A stretch of 64,000 bases of DNA from Anaerobacillus sp. CMMVII (GCF_025377685.1 NZ_JACEHK010000017.1:1-64000); one strand, 5' to 3'; positions 41,476 to 55,094 are shown, numbered from the stretch's first letter. Notes: generated from the letters alone by a model not told the origin. Numbers and translations: made by a program.

Positions 41476-43221
41476 GTGATACAAGAATTAAAACTTAAAG
41501 AATTTAACAAAAGGTTAAAACGCTTGCCGCTAGCTAAGAAACAAAAGTTAATTACTAAAGAGTCATTTGAAGAACTAGATGACCTTCATGTTGTATATGT
41601 GATGAGTCACGTTGGAGTAAGTGGAGGCGTAAAAATTATTTTCGAACATGTAAATCGTTTAAAGAAGTTAGGAGTTCAAGTGTCAATCGTTTCCCATTTT
41701 GAAAATCCTGCTTGGTATCCGATTGAGGCAAACTATATCCAGGTCCCATTTGATATGGAACTTGCAAAAGGGATACCAGATTGCCAGGTAATTGTAGCTA
41801 CGTACTGGGATCATATTCAATCATGTATTGATACGGGTATAGCTCCAGTTGTTTATTTTGAACAAGGGGATTTTCATATTTTTGAATATGAAATGATGAA
41901 TGAAGTGTTAAAGAAATTTATTGATAAGCAGTTTCAATTACCTGAATTTATCTATACGGTTTCACATAGTACAGCAAAATATATTGAGGGCCATTATCAC
42001 CGAAAAGCAAAGGTTATTAATAATGCTATTGATGAAACCATTTTTTCTGAACATATAGAAGCTTATCAGCATTCTAACCCTTATTTGTTAATGGTTGGAG
42101 CAGAATCAGCAAAATTTAAAGGGATTTCTGACATTATTCAAGCTTATGAACTCTTAAAAGAAAAAGGAATAGATATTGATTTAATTTGGATTACACCAGA
42201 AGATCCATCTGTTCAAATGAAGGATAGAGTAACAAAATATTTTATTCAGCCAAACCAGCAAACCATTGCAAACCTATATAAAGGAGCTACTGTATATATA
42301 TCTGCCTCGCATTATGAAAGCTTTTCCCTGCCACCATTAGAAGCAATGGCTTGTGGGTGTCCAGTTGTAACCACAAATAATAAGGGTGTACTCGAATATG
42401 CACTGCATGAAGAAAATGCTCTACTATGTGAGAAGAAAAACGTAAAGGATATGGCTGCGAAAGTAGAACAACTGTTACAAGATAAACTATTAAAAGAAAA
42501 GCTTGTTCAAAATGGTCTTTTGACAGTAAGGAAATTTAACTGGAGCCAAATAACAGGGGAATTACTTGAGTATTATCGAGAAGTTTCAGGATTAGAAGTA
42601 TGTCCAACATTTCAACTAGATGAATGGGAAATAACCTTAACAGAGGATATGTGTTTACAAAAAGGAGATTATGCTAAGTTATTAAAGTTCTTGCAGTGTT
42701 CTAAAGCAAATTTTATTCAGGTACCAGTTGTCTATAGTATAGATGGTTTTATCCAATTTGCCAGGTGGGAAGTCGTTGCTAGACGAAAAAAACTATCTAT
42801 GAGTATTGACCTAGACCAATGCTATTGTCCTATTTTACCTTTCAACCACCTTTCGATCTTAAACGAAAAAGCCTATCGTTCATTTTATAAAAGGGAGTTT
42901 GAAGAGTCATACGCTGAATTCACAGACCTATATAATAAACAACAAGAACCAAAGCTTCAGGCAGTCTATTTTCGGTGGATGATTTTATGTTTATACCGTC
43001 TCCAACGAAAGTATGAGGCTAGGTCCAAAATAAGTAAATGGATTGAACACTATAAACACCCTTATTTTTCAGATTTTGATTTCCTCGAGATTCTTCTCGG
43101 TGGAAAAGAGAACTCAACTTTCTTTCGTAAAATATGCCTACTAGGAGATGCTACTTCATATCCTGAATTTATTTTTAATATCAAAGATCATGTAATAAAT
43201 AATAGAATAACAAAAGAATAA
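41476..43221 (+). CDS. Family 4 glycosyltransferase with C-terminal extension
   Basis: 581 residues. GT-B fold: N-terminal HVVYVMSHVGVSGGVKIIFE, VSHSTAKYIEGHY, INNAIDETIF and the retaining-GT4 motif ESFSLPPLEAMACGCPVVTT. The C-terminal 200 residues are helical and TPR-like and carry no recognised catalytic motif. GTG at 41476 follows GGAGGG. It is divergent from the other three glycosyltransferase genes, with a shared 183-base control region. Confidence 0.87.
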   Translation: MIQELKLKEFNKRLKRLPLAKKQKLITKESFEELDDLHVVYVMSHVGVSGGVKIIFEHVNRLKKLGVQVSIVSHFENPAWYPIEANYIQVPFDMELAKGIPDCQVIVATYWDHIQSCIDTGIAPVVYFEQGDFHIFEYEMMNEVLKKFIDKQFQLPEFIYTVSHSTAKYIEGHYHRKAKVINNAIDETIFSEHIEAYQHSNPYLLMVGAESAKFKGISDIIQAYELLKEKGIDIDLIWITPEDPSVQMKDRVTKYFIQPNQQTIANLYKGATVYISASHYESFSLPPLEAMACGCPVVTTNNKGVLEYALHEENALLCEKKNVKDMAAKVEQLLQDKLLKEKLVQNGLLTVRKFNWSQITGELLEYYREVSGLEVCPTFQLDEWEITLTEDMCLQKGDYAKLLKFLQCSKANFIQVPVVYSIDGFIQFARWEVVARRKKLSMSIDLDQCYCPILPFNHLSILNEKAYRSFYKREFEESYAEFTDLYNKQQEPKLQAVYFRWMILCLYRLQRKYEARSKISKWIEHYKHPYFSDFDFLEILLGGKENSTFFRKICLLGDATSYPEFIFNIKDHVINNRITKE

Positions 43222-43265
43222 AATTCATAGTACCCATTAAATCGCCATAAAGATGTAGTATCCTA

Positions 43266-43380
43266 AGGGCAATAACAGCAAGTTTGGCGGGCATCTTTTC
43301 TAACTTGTTTTTTGCCTAAGTAAGGTATGTTTTCTGAGACAACAAAAAAAGGCTAGTGAAGAGCAACAAAGTTTACGAAA
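43266..43380. repeat. Left copy of a degenerate repeat flanking the IS/collagen segment
   Basis: AGGGCAATAACAGCAAGTTT, GGCATCTTTTCTAACTT, ACAACAAAAAAAGGCTAG and AGAGCAACAAAGT recur in the same order, with many changes, at about 50388-50478. A further GTTTACGAAAA...GCCTT block follows both here (43372) and at 52840. Confidence 0.5.
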
Positions 43381-43506
43381 ATTGCCTTGAATAAAGAAAA
43401 AAGAGACAGTTTTTTAATAACGGGTTCGTTTTGAGGTAGAAAAACATATTTAGCAGTTAAATTTACAGTAGTTTTAACATCACTATTAACAGTAAATTAG
43501 CATTAT

Positions 43507-43547
43507 AAAAAGCAAGGGAATTGGTAATTCCTTTGCTTTTTTTGTTC
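43507..43547. terminator. Hairpin terminator after the GT4 gene
   Basis: AAAGCAAGGGAATT and AATTCCTTTGCTTT form a near-perfect stem with a four-base loop, followed by TTTTTG. It lies 285 bases after the GT4 gene, facing the IS110 element. Confidence 0.8.
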
Positions 43548-43554
43548 TCTATGC

Positions 43555-45300
43555 AATTTGGTGATTATTTCGATAGTTATTAAGGTTTATTGGATATTTA
43601 TGTGAATAATGGATAGGTTTTTGAGAGTAAGAGCTACATGAAGGCGTGCAGGAATAGAGGAGGTAGTGTCTAACTCCATTTATTACCATATATTGCACGT
43701 GTTCTCCACGCCGCCCCTGGAGGCTTTCCCTCCCATGTCTCAACGGGTCTATGTCCTTTCATTCCTTCGTCATGCCTATCCAAGGGGTGGAGGCTGTTTT
43801 GCTAACGAAACGGGTCGGTGCCCTTTTGTGTAAGTGATCCAGTACTCCGTGCTTTTTTGAGATCCTATGAATAAGACAACACTCGAAAAAGTATAATCTA
43901 GTTTTTAACCACCTAGGCTGCAATTGGTGAAAAAGTTTGTATTTTTTTAGGATAATAAGATTCATTTCTTCTAGCCATTCCTACTAAAAGTCTTGCGAGT
44001 TTGCCAATCAATTTCATAATGGAGTTCATTTTTTTGATTTTTTTAACATGTACATTGTGGGCGTGATAAGCTTTGAATTCAGGATTATTTACAATAAGTG
44101 ATATAGTCGCTAAGTAAAGGAATCGGCGTAACCTAGACCTTCCACGCTTGGACAGCACAATTTGACCCTTCCATTTGCCTGAACTCGCCCCTGCAAGATG
44201 TAAACCAGCATGTCGTAGGAGAGAATTACCGTGTGCGAAACCACTTAAATCTCCCGCTTCTCCAAGGATTCCAGCCAGAGAAATTTCACTAATACCTTTT
44301 ATGGCAAGTAGTTTGTCTGTAAAAGTAATCTGTTTGAGTACGTTGTGACTTCTTTTTCTACCCTTGAAAGTTGAGCTGTAGCTAAATCAAATTCTTCAAG
44401 TAATTGTTCTAGATGAAGTTTATAAGCAGCGGTAGCTTGTGTACTTCCAACAGAGTGTTTAGCTAAGTCAATCAGTAAGCGTGCTTTATGTAAACCTGCG
44501 TATCGTTGCATCACAGTTCTCCATCCATCAATAATTTCTTGAGGTTCTAAAGATTGAAGATCGCTTGGTGTAGGAAATAAACGTAGAGTCGCGATAGCTC
44601 CTTTGCCTTTGACATCTTTAAATACTTGTCGAAGTTCTGGAAATATAACATCGACCCAACGGTTAATCTGATTGATTGAACTGACTAAGCTTTTAACGAT
44701 CACGTCACGGTTTGACATAAGTACTCGTAACTGTTCAAAGGCTTCTGAAGTCGGGCGAATAAACGCATAGTACCCATTCATGACCATATCAGCAATACCT
44801 AGAGTGTCTTTAATATCACTCTTAGATTGTGTATTATCTCGGTTTTCTTTATTCTTTTTTACAAGGCGAGGATTGACAGTTACAACATCATCGTTATGAT
44901 TGTAGAGCCATTTGGAGAGATTTAGCCAGTAATGTCCCGTAGGTTCCATTCCAACGATAGCTGTATTAAAGTTAGCCTTAGAGATTAAATGATTTATCCA
45001 TTCTAATAATCTAGCAAAGCCATCTTTATTATTTTCAAATGTAAGAGGCTCACAAACGATAATCCCACGAAAATTAACAGCACGAGCTACATGAAATTGT
45101 TGGGCTATATCTATTCCTACGACAAGGTGTTCATGTGTAATTCTTTCAATCAATTGATTTTGTTTGTCTTGCATTTTATACTTCATAGTAGAGCTTCCTC
45201 CTTAGATTTTTGAGTTTTAGAGTGATGTCTATTCTCATATCTTACTGAGGGGCTCTATTTTTTCAAACCTGATAATTAACGCTCTACAGGATTGCTAAGG
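43555..45300 (-). mobile_element. IS110/IS1111-family insertion sequence
   Basis: The element holds one transposase gene (43913-45186, minus) and about 350 bases of unusual GC-rich non-coding DNA after its stop (43560-43912), besides about 110 bases before its start. IS110-type elements lack long terminal inverted repeats, so the ends cannot be fixed by eye. The long non-coding 3' end is where IS1111-group elements encode their bridge RNA. Confidence 0.65.
43913..45186 (-). CDS. IS110-family transposase (DEDD/RuvC-like plus Tnp20)
   Basis: About 424 residues. N-terminal DEDD domain: GIDIAQQFHVARAV, VGMEPTGHYWLNL and KSDIKDTLGIADMV. C-terminal transposase_20 domain: IKGISEISLAGILGEAG, LRHAGLHLAGASSGKWKG with the serine nucleophile region, and RSRLRRFLYLATIS. 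The frame breaks near 44320 in an A run; a restored A gives KQITFTDKLLAIKGI. Transposition would use a bridge RNA and a circular intermediate. Confidence 0.88.
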
Positions 45301-45313
45301 AGAGTTGATTATT

Positions 45314-46304
45314 ATGAATCTAGGTGAGCAAATATTATCAGATTTAGTTTCTGCTTTAAAAGATTTGTATCCTAATATTGAAGTGGAAAGTACAAAGAAT
45401 AAATTATCTACTGTTCTATCAGAGTATTATTTTCAAAGAGTTGAGTTAGGTGAGGTACATCCAGACCTTGAGGATAAAATACAATGTTTCATCTCGGCAA
45501 AAAAGCTAGAAGGTTTAAGTTCTATTACTCTAGACAACTACCTCATGGAATTAAGTATGTTTGCTGATATCGTAAAAAAAAAGGCTGAGGACATAGCTAC
45601 AGCAGATGTTAGAATGTATTTAAGTCAAGATGGTACCCTAAAAATGAGCACAATTAGAAAGAAATTATCTGTTTTAAAGAGTTTTTTTTAGTTGGTTAGC
45701 TTCAGAAGAATATATTAAGTGTGATCCAACTACCAAGTTAAAAGCGCCAAAAGATGAATACCGACTCCCGAAATCATTATCAATCGAAGAACTAGAATTG
45801 TTTAAGAGAATCCTGCGATACAGTCCGGTAGCATGCTTTTCTAGAAATATTGTATGCAACGGGTTGTAGATTGTCTGAAGTTCATGGTTAGATAAAGCTG
45901 ATATCAATCTACAAAATATGAGCACATTAGTTATTGGTAAAGGTGATAAACAAAGGGAAGCCTATTTTTCAATTAGAGCGATGTATCATTTAGGTAAATA
46001 TATAAAAGGAAGAAATGACAATTGTGAATCCTTGGTGGTTACAGAGAGAAAACCTTATAGAAGATTATCTAAACGAGGAATACAAAGAGAAATAGATATA
46101 ATCGCTCAAAAAGCAGGTTTACAAGACAAAGTAAGTCCCCATGTTTTGAGACACACTTTTGCTACTTTAACCTTAACTAGTGGTGCTGAATTAGTTGCGA
46201 TTCAAGAACTGTTAGGACATAGTTCACCAGATACAACACTTAGATATGCAAAGATTACTCATGAGCGAAAGCGAGAGCAGCATAAAAAGTATTTGATTCA
46301 ATAA
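45314..46304 (+). pseudogene. Tyrosine recombinase (XerC/D-like), disrupted
   Basis: N-terminal SAM-like core-binding domain (SSITLDNYLMELSMFADIV, VRMYLSQDGTLKMSTIRKKL), then the catalytic domain with ATGCRLSEVHG (Arg I), HVLRHTFATL (His-x-x-Arg) and LGHSSPDTTLRYA (His and Tyr). Frameshifts lie near 45685, 45805 and 45888, and an in-frame TAG stands near 45828. Some breaks fit homopolymer loss, but this gene has more than any other, so it is probably really inactivated. It may have mobilised the surrounding segment. The ATG at 45314 begins MNLGEQILSDL. Confidence 0.7.
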
Positions 46305-46920
46305 GTTACTGCATATTTGACTAGATACTGCGCAACAAACAATTTCAAACTAGTATGAATTAAGTTATATTTCATATAATTCAAGTTAGATGTATTTTCT
46401 ATATAAAAATTGTCTCGACTTTCCACTCAACTGAGTATGGATACGAGTAGTCCACTATTATTATTACGACCTATTTCGTTATTTTTTGGTATTATTTTAT
46501 TTCTTTAAGAATAACCATGAGATTTTTAAAGGTTTTACTTTGGTGCTTTATTTGAACAAACGATTGAAAATGAGAATACAAGTTATGGTCCATTTTTCTT
46601 AAAACTGGACCATTTTTATATACAAAAAGCACCGCGTTTTGCGGTGCAATTAGGCAAACATTTCATAGTGTATAATTGAGTTTTGTGATAGTAAACGGAA
46701 CCCGTTAGTGGTAATTAGTTTTCTTTTTTTCAGGAATTACTTCGCAATTATCATTTAAAGCACGATCCGTATAGACAACTGCGTTTATTAAGATGATATA
46801 CCATATATTTCCTTGAAATGGCAGGACTTAATTTTTTCTCCAGTTATGTGTAGCCGATCTACTAGTCAGCAGGCACATTTTTTGTTAATTTCAAGGATTC
46901 ACTGTGAAGTTTTCTTTAGC
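46305..46920. other. Intergenic region between recombinase remnant and collagen gene
   Basis: AT-rich, no supported gene. It holds two hairpins: ATGGTCCA...TGGACCAT (46586-46615) followed by TTTTTATA on the plus strand, and GCACCGC/GCGGTGC (46628-46645) followed by TTTTTGTATA on the minus strand; the second may terminate the collagen gene. A short minus-strand frame (about 46715-46820, NIWYIILINAVVYTDRALN) is unlike anything I recognise. Confidence 0.5.
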
Positions 46921-49950
<3,030 letters not shown>

Positions 49951-49985
49951 AAGTTCACTCCCTTTGCATTTATTTGAGAACACAA

Positions 49986-50012
49986 TATCTTATGCGTACT
50001 GTTTAAGGGAGT
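49986..50012 (-). promoter_or_regulatory. Sigma-K-type promoter of the collagen gene
   Basis: On the minus strand AC, then 16 bases, then CATAAGATA matches the sigma-K consensus (AC, N16-17, CATANNNTA). It lies about 36 bases before the start codon. This puts the gene under late mother-cell control, as expected for an exosporium protein. Confidence 0.7.
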
Positions 50013-50539
50013 ATTGTACGTTTAACGTAGCAAACTGAAAATTAGATAAGACGCACATGTTTTAGAACTAAAGCAAAGTGTAATTCAAAAGATTTTAGTG
50101 TTGTATAGGGTATATTCATTCAGTCACTCTAGTAGTTTTGCTCCTTAACTTAAAGTTTTTTTACTTTCCTACATATAATCGGTAAACTAAAATAGGCATC
50201 ATCATTCAATTTTAGATTATATTGTTGAATGTTAATTTTCGGGGAGTAACAGTCGAACGCCCTAGTAATTTCAAGTGCCGTTATCTTGTTGATTACAGAG
50301 TATTATTTATAAATGTAGTATGAGATAATTGCCTCTCGGACACTATCCGAGGGGTATTTTTATGTTTAATAACAATTATTGAATATAGGGCAATAGACTA
50401 ACTTTGGCTGGTATCTTTTCTAGCTTATCTGATACAACAGATAAAGCTAATGAATAGCATCAAAGTAAGAAACTAGAAATAAAATACAGGGTGATTGGGT
50501 TAAGCTAATAGTAGTTCAGTTACTTATTGGAGGATAAAG
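50013..50539. other. Intergenic region between collagen gene and degV
   Basis: AT-rich with no supported gene. It contains a terminator-like hairpin GCCTCTCGGA...TCCGAGGGG then TATTTTTATG (50331-50362) and, at about 50388-50478, the right copy of the degenerate repeat seen at 43266. Confidence 0.5.
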
Positions 50540-51406
50540 ATGATAAAAATTATGGCGGATTCAACTTGCGATTTATCTACGGAGATACTTGAGTTATACG
50601 ACATTAGCCTAGCACCTCTTACAATTAATATTGAGGGGAAAATCTATAAAGATAGGGTAGATATTGAACCTGACTATTTCTATGGAATTATGGAGGCGCT
50701 ACCAGAGTTTCCAACAACAGGTATGCCTAGTCCAGCGGAATATTTACAAATAATAAAGGACGCCATTAAAGATGGATATAATGAAATTTTATGTATATGT
50801 ATGTCTAGTGGAACTAGTGGGTCATATCAATCAGCAGAATTAGCGAAATCTTATTTCTATGAGGAAAGTCCAGATTCAAGTGTGAAAATACATATTGTTG
50901 ACTCAAAATGTATGAGCCATGGAAGTGGTTGGTTAATTATGAAAAGTGCATTGATGAGAGAACGAGGCGCCTCATTTGAGGAAATAGTCAAATTTAATGA
51001 AGAATATAAGGTAAATGTAAAGCATTTCCTCTCAGTTGACGATTTAGATCATTTAATTAAGAGTGGAAGGCTTACAAATGCAAGTGCAATAATAGGAAAA
51101 ATTTTAATGCTAAAACCAATTATGACGATGAAGGCTGGAAAAGGAGCAATCGTTGCAAAGGTAAGGGGTCTCAAGCGGGTACTTCAGCATTATGTTGACG
51201 AGTTTATTAAAAGAAATAATAAAGAGATTACAGAATTTATTATTATCGGATACACATCGGATATAAAAGTCGCTGAAAATCTAAAGGTGAAAATTGAAAA
51301 GGAAACCGATTTTTCTGGGGATATCCATATTATGCAAATGGGAGTTTCGGTTGGCACCCATGTCGGTTTAGGTGCCATTTCTATGTTTTTCGTAGAGAAG
51401 AGGTAG
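50540..51406 (+). CDS. degV: DegV family fatty-acid-binding protein
   Basis: 288 residues. DegV/FakB proteins bind fatty acids for phosphorylation by the kinase FakA. Seen: IMADSTCDLSTEI at the N terminus, FPTTGMPSPAEYL, ICMSSGTSGSYQSAE, VDSKCMSHGSGWL, DDLDHLIKSGRLTNASA and the C-terminal GVSVGTHVGLGAIS. All family motifs are present. The ATG at 50540 follows TGGAGGATAAAG. No fakA is nearby. Confidence 0.93.
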   Translation: MIKIMADSTCDLSTEILELYDISLAPLTINIEGKIYKDRVDIEPDYFYGIMEALPEFPTTGMPSPAEYLQIIKDAIKDGYNEILCICMSSGTSGSYQSAELAKSYFYEESPDSSVKIHIVDSKCMSHGSGWLIMKSALMRERGASFEEIVKFNEEYKVNVKHFLSVDDLDHLIKSGRLTNASAIIGKILMLKPIMTMKAGKGAIVAKVRGLKRVLQHYVDEFIKRNNKEITEFIIIGYTSDIKVAENLKVKIEKETDFSGDIHIMQMGVSVGTHVGLGAISMFFVEKR

Positions 51407-51429
51407 AGGTTAACTTCTAGCAAAAAGCA

Positions 51430-51462
51430 AAGGCTTAGCAAAACGATGCTAAGCCTTATTTT
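51430..51462. terminator. Bidirectional terminator between degV and the sensor kinase
   Basis: AAGGCTTAGCA and TGCTAAGCCTT form a perfect 11-bp stem with loop AAACGA; T-rich on the plus side and TTTGCTTTTTG on the minus side. Confidence 0.85.
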
Positions 51463-52708
51463 AATTCGTATTATTAATTGGCAGTGTAATAAAAAAGCGG
51501 GTGCCTTTATGAAGAGTACTAGAAACGGAAATCGAACCATTATGTAATTCGATGATTTTTTTTGATAATGATAAGCCCAAACCAGTGCCTGTTTCCTTTG
51601 TTGAAAAGAAAGGGTCGAAAATATATCTTAGACTACTTTCACTCATGCCAATACCATTATCTTTGAAGATAATGTGAATATCATTATTGAGCTTCTTTCC
51701 TTCTATTGAGATTACTAATGGTTGAGTGTCTTGCTTGGAATCAATTGAATTGTTAAATAGGTTAATAAACACTTGAAGTAATTCGTTATGATTGATTAAA
51801 ACAATTGTATCAGTTAATTCCTCATCTAAAGCAACGATGAGCTCAACGTCCCTCATCATTGCTTCACTGTACATTAGGTTTTTAAAATGAGTAAAAAAGC
51901 TAGCAATCTTTTCGGGAGTTCTCTTTACGGGAGCATTTTTTGAAACCGTTAGGAAATCACTAATGATTTTATTTGCTCGATCCAATTCTGGTATTAGTAA
52001 GCTGCTTAAGAGGTCTGCAGCAATTGGGATTTCTTCCTGTGACATCAACTGCAAATATCCTCGAACGGTTGTTAGGGGATTCCTTATTTCATGGGCAATA
52101 CTAGCAGATATTTGCCCAATCATATTCATCTTTTCTGCCTCTTTGAGTGGATTTAAAAAATGAAAAAGACTAATCACTCTGACAAGGTTTCCGAACTGAT
52201 CGTAGATAATTCTAGTATTACAGATCCCATAATTTTTATCTAGAACCTCTTCACTAACGATTTCTTTTCCAGTCCTCAATGTTTGGAGGAGCCTAATTTG
52301 GCTTTCATCAATCTGCAATAAGTCTTGAATAGGCTTACCAAGAACATTTTCTAAGCTGACATTAAAATCATCGAGTGTTTGTTGGTTGCAAAGTGTGACT
52401 AAACCATTTTTATCAATAATAACAATGTGATGTGGGACTAAATCAAAGAGAGGTTTTAAAAACTGCTCAAGCCTTTCAAAATGATGTTCGAGCATCGGAA
52501 AATAGAAGGGACTTTGTTCTTCTTCTATTTTCACTTGTTCTTCTGGGATAATTGTAAGAGTTCTTTCGTTGCTTTTTTTCGTAACTTGTTTGTTAGTTAT
52601 TTCATCATAATAATTTATCTCGAAAGGAAGATCTGCGATGAGGCGTTTATATAATTGTAATTCTTCTTCAAGAGTTTCAATTGATTGTTCGGCTGTATCC
52701 TTATTCAC
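51461..52708 (-). CDS. Orphan PAS sensor histidine kinase, sporulation-kinase type
   Basis: 415 residues, soluble, no TM. An N-terminal acidic helix (ETLEEELQLYKRLIADLPFE), one PAS (VPHHIVIIDKNGLVTLCNQQTL), HisKA with SIAHEIRNPLTTVRGYLQLM, then HATPase with NHNELLQVFINLFNNSIDS, DNGIGMSESSLR and GTGLGLSLSKKI. The HEIRNPLT..RGYLQLM signature is that of kinases feeding Spo0F or NtrC-type regulators. No response regulator is adjacent. It converges on degV. Confidence 0.85.
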   Translation of the reverse strand: MNKDTAEQSIETLEEELQLYKRLIADLPFEINYYDEITNKQVTKKSNERTLTIIPEEQVKIEEEQSPFYFPMLEHHFERLEQFLKPLFDLVPHHIVIIDKNGLVTLCNQQTLDDFNVSLENVLGKPIQDLLQIDESQIRLLQTLRTGKEIVSEEVLDKNYGICNTRIIYDQFGNLVRVISLFHFLNPLKEAEKMNMIGQISASIAHEIRNPLTTVRGYLQLMSQEEIPIAADLLSSLLIPELDRANKIISDFLTVSKNAPVKRTPEKIASFFTHFKNLMYSEAMMRDVELIVALDEELTDTIVLINHNELLQVFINLFNNSIDSKQDTQPLVISIEGKKLNNDIHIIFKDNGIGMSESSLRYIFDPFFSTKETGTGLGLSLSKKIIELHNGSISVSSTLHKGTRFFITLPINNTN

Positions 52709-52980
52709 GATCGTTCACTCCGTCCCGCATAATAAATTAGACTGTTTTCTCAAAGATTCACGATATATCAAAGTCTCGATAATTTTTTCAAACATTTCAA
52801 GTATTTAAACTCGAATTATTGTCCATATAGCCCATAATGTTTACGAAAAAAGCCTTTAATTAAGAGACCTTTCCTGATAGATTGTTGCGTATCTAACAAT
52901 ACTTAAGAAACAAGCCAGTGAAATACCTATATCTATAGTAATAATACTTTATTATACAAATTATGTAAATCACCGAAAAG
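52709..52980. other. Intergenic region, promoter side of the orphan kinase
   Basis: AT-rich DNA with no supported gene. A GTTTACGAAAAAAGCCTTTA block at about 52838 resembles 43372. Confidence 0.4.
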
Positions 52981-52984
52981 ATTC

Positions 52985-53118
52985 ACCTTACACTCGGATA
53001 TCCAAACTTTCCTTCTTGATAATTACCATAAGCCAGTTGGATTTCTTCCATAGAGTTCATAACGAAAGAACCTCTTCTTTTAGTGGGACACCGGAATAGA
53101 TAAGAAGCTTTGAGCGTT
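52985..53118 (-). pseudogene. Remnant of a pirin-family gene (C-terminal fragment)
   Basis: On the minus strand two frames give IYSGVPLKEEV and then GSFVMNSMEEIQLAYGNYQE, GKFGYPSV and a stop. This matches the C-terminal end of pirins (LLGGEPLxEP...GPFVMNTxEEIxxAxxDYQxGxFG). No N-terminal cupin domain is found upstream, so it is a deletion remnant, about 40 residues long. Confidence 0.7.
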
Positions 53119-53187
53119 TATTTGCCTTATTGTGTATTTCGCTATCTTGGCCAGTTATCGACTGGAGCTACTGAATGAATAACCAAA

Positions 53188-53228
53188 TGAAAGAGACACA
53201 TTTTCCTTTTGGGAAGTGTGTCTCTTTT
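53188..53228. terminator. Terminator at the 3' end of the TPR-phosphotransferase gene
   Basis: GAGACACATTTTCC and GGGAAGTGTGTCTC form a long hairpin with one mismatch region, T-rich on the plus side (TTTTTT) and TTTCATTTG on the minus side. Confidence 0.65.
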
Positions 53229-54817
53229 TTACCTATTCTTAGATGTAAAAATACGAAGTGGAGCAGTTAGCTTCCATGACTTACTGTTAAGTAGGGAATG
53301 AAGACGTTGATGCAGGTACTTTCTTTCCGCCTCTAAAACAGCAACCTTTTGTGTTAGTTGTTCAATTCGTAATTCTTGTTCTTTTAGTTCCTCTAAAGTT
53401 GGTCGATTTTCTTCGTTCACCAGATCACCTTCATTAGCTAATGTAAATTTCAGCACTAAGTATTCTAAATCCTCTAAAGCTGGCAGGATAAACTCCGATA
53501 ATTCTGTTTCGATGCCTTTCTTACTTAATTTTTGAAAGTAAAAAGGATTAACGCATAGTGGAAAAAAATTTGTTCGATCTGGCTTAGCTTTTTATCTGCT
53601 TCATTTAAGTACAGTTCTTTTACTTGGGCATAGGGGAGAAGTAGACTCGTAAAATATCTAGCAAGATCAATAAAATGTGGTCCAAGCGTATGTGAAGTCC
53701 AGTCGATTACATATGGTCTTTCGGTATCTTTGTCTACTAAAATATTTTGAAAAGCAAAATCACCGTGTAGTAATGAATAATGCTTTTCAGGTTTTATATA
53801 CGAATATAAATGGTGGTTCATAATGGCAGATTCGAGGCGCTTCATTAATAAACGAACCTCTTTTGGGTATTGGTGCTGTTTCATTATCAAGTTAATCGCT
53901 TTAAATAATTTTTTATTGTAAGCTTCTTCATGGATCTGCGTAAAAAAGTGAACAACAGAAATGGCTCGACCTTTTCTAAATTGAAAGACATAGTTAGGTA
54001 GCTTGTAGCTAGGGGCAAGTTGGTGATAGTCAATTGTTGCGATTACTTGAGATGTATCAATCACTTTCTTTATATGAACAGGACCAACTGGACTTGCATT
54101 GATCATTTCTAGTGTTAGGTAAGAGACTTTATCAATGATTTGTGAATTTACAAAACGAGGAACTAGATTATTTAACTGCGGAAAACTACTACACAGATTG
54201 CTGTAGAAAGCTTCTTCGCGACCAGCCCCATTGTTTTTATTTGTATAGTTAGAGATCTTTGTAAACAACCTGTGCTCGCCGTCGTGATGAACAAAGGCAC
54301 CTAGGTTGTTTTTCCCGTCTATGAAGACGTAGCTTGATGTAACAGTGTTGAAGTTATCCGTAAAGCCTCTTTGAATGGTTTGGACAAGTTCAGAAAAAGG
54401 CAAGTTATGTTTATATTCTAAGGCAGTTTGGTAGGATTTTTTCGCTTTTTTGTTATTTAGTAGAAACGAGTAGCTTCTACCTAAGCGAAAATGGTAATCT
54501 GCTTGTTTCGGATTACGTTTCAGTAGCTTCATTGCGACATCTTTTGCCGCGTCCCACTCGCCTAAAAAATCATACAGTTTGTACAACTCTACTAAGATGT
54601 GTTCACTTGTTGGAAACCTTTTTTGACCTTCATCGAGAACCTCTTTTACGAGCGTGGTTTGCCCAACGATCCGTAAGCTTCTAGCATATGAAACATAGAC
54701 TGTATCTGAACATGACTCTCTATTTTCTTCAAGGTATTGCTCGAAACATTCAATGGCTTTTTGCCATTTATGTTCATCCTGATGCTTTTTGGCTAGTACT
54801 AATAACTGTTCAGTCAA
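53229..54817 (-). CDS. TPR protein with APH-like phosphotransferase domain and coiled-coil tail
   Basis: About 529 residues once a lost T near 53540 is restored. Order: TPR-like helices (about 1-130; WQKAIECFEQYLEENRES, YHFRLGRSYSFLLNNKKA), an aminoglycoside-phosphotransferase/kinase-like fold (about 160-420) with LLHGDFAFQNILVD (catalytic Asp and Asn) and YVIDWTSHTLGP, then a coiled coil (LRIEQLTQKVAVLEAERKYL) ending SKSWKLTAPLRIF, a tail often found on surface-glycan glycosyltransferases. Start is TTG at 54817 after TAGGTGAT. It may modify the sugars built by the GT cluster. Confidence 0.78.
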
Positions 54818-54925
54818 TCAAGATCACCTACTTATTTCCAAAAATATTAGTTTACTGTAATAATTATAAGTTTCTACCAGCTTTCTTTCAATTGTTATTA
54901 AAATAATATTTTATTAAATTAAATA

Positions 54926-54959
54926 CGAACAATTATTATTGACACATTATTAATGTTCG
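54926..54959 (+). promoter_or_regulatory. Pair of inverted PurBoxes upstream of the purine permease
   Basis: TACGAACAATT (core CGAAC at 54926-54930) and inverted AATGTTCGCTT (GTTCG at 54955-54959). The 24-base gap is the same as upstream of purA. PurR control of pbuG is known in B. subtilis. Confidence 0.8.
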
Positions 54960-54967
54960 CTTAATAT
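54939..54967 (+). promoter_or_regulatory. Sigma-A promoter of the purine permease
   Basis: TTGACA (54939-54944), a 17-base spacer and TAATAT (54962-54967), lying between and over the PurBox pair. Confidence 0.85.
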
Positions 54968-55004
54968 TAAAAACGTTGTAAAAAAAAGTTTAAATAAAAT
55001 TATT

Positions 55005-55094
55005 CGTTCGTATATTCCTGGTAATATGGGCTAGGAGTTTCTACAAGGGACCGCAAATTCCTAACTACGAGTGTGGCTAGGAATCTATATTTTT
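55005..55094 (+). promoter_or_regulatory. Guanine-type purine riboswitch with terminator
   Basis: P1 pairs CGTTCGTA with TACGAGTG; conserved core seen as TATGGGCTAGGAGTTTCTAC, GGGACCGCAAATTCCTAACT and ACTACGAG. The discriminating base in the 3' core (CTACGAG) is C, as in guanine/hypoxanthine aptamers, not U. ATTCCTA...TAGGAAT then CTATATTTTT forms an overlapping terminator, so it should stop transcription when guanine is bound. Confidence 0.92.
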
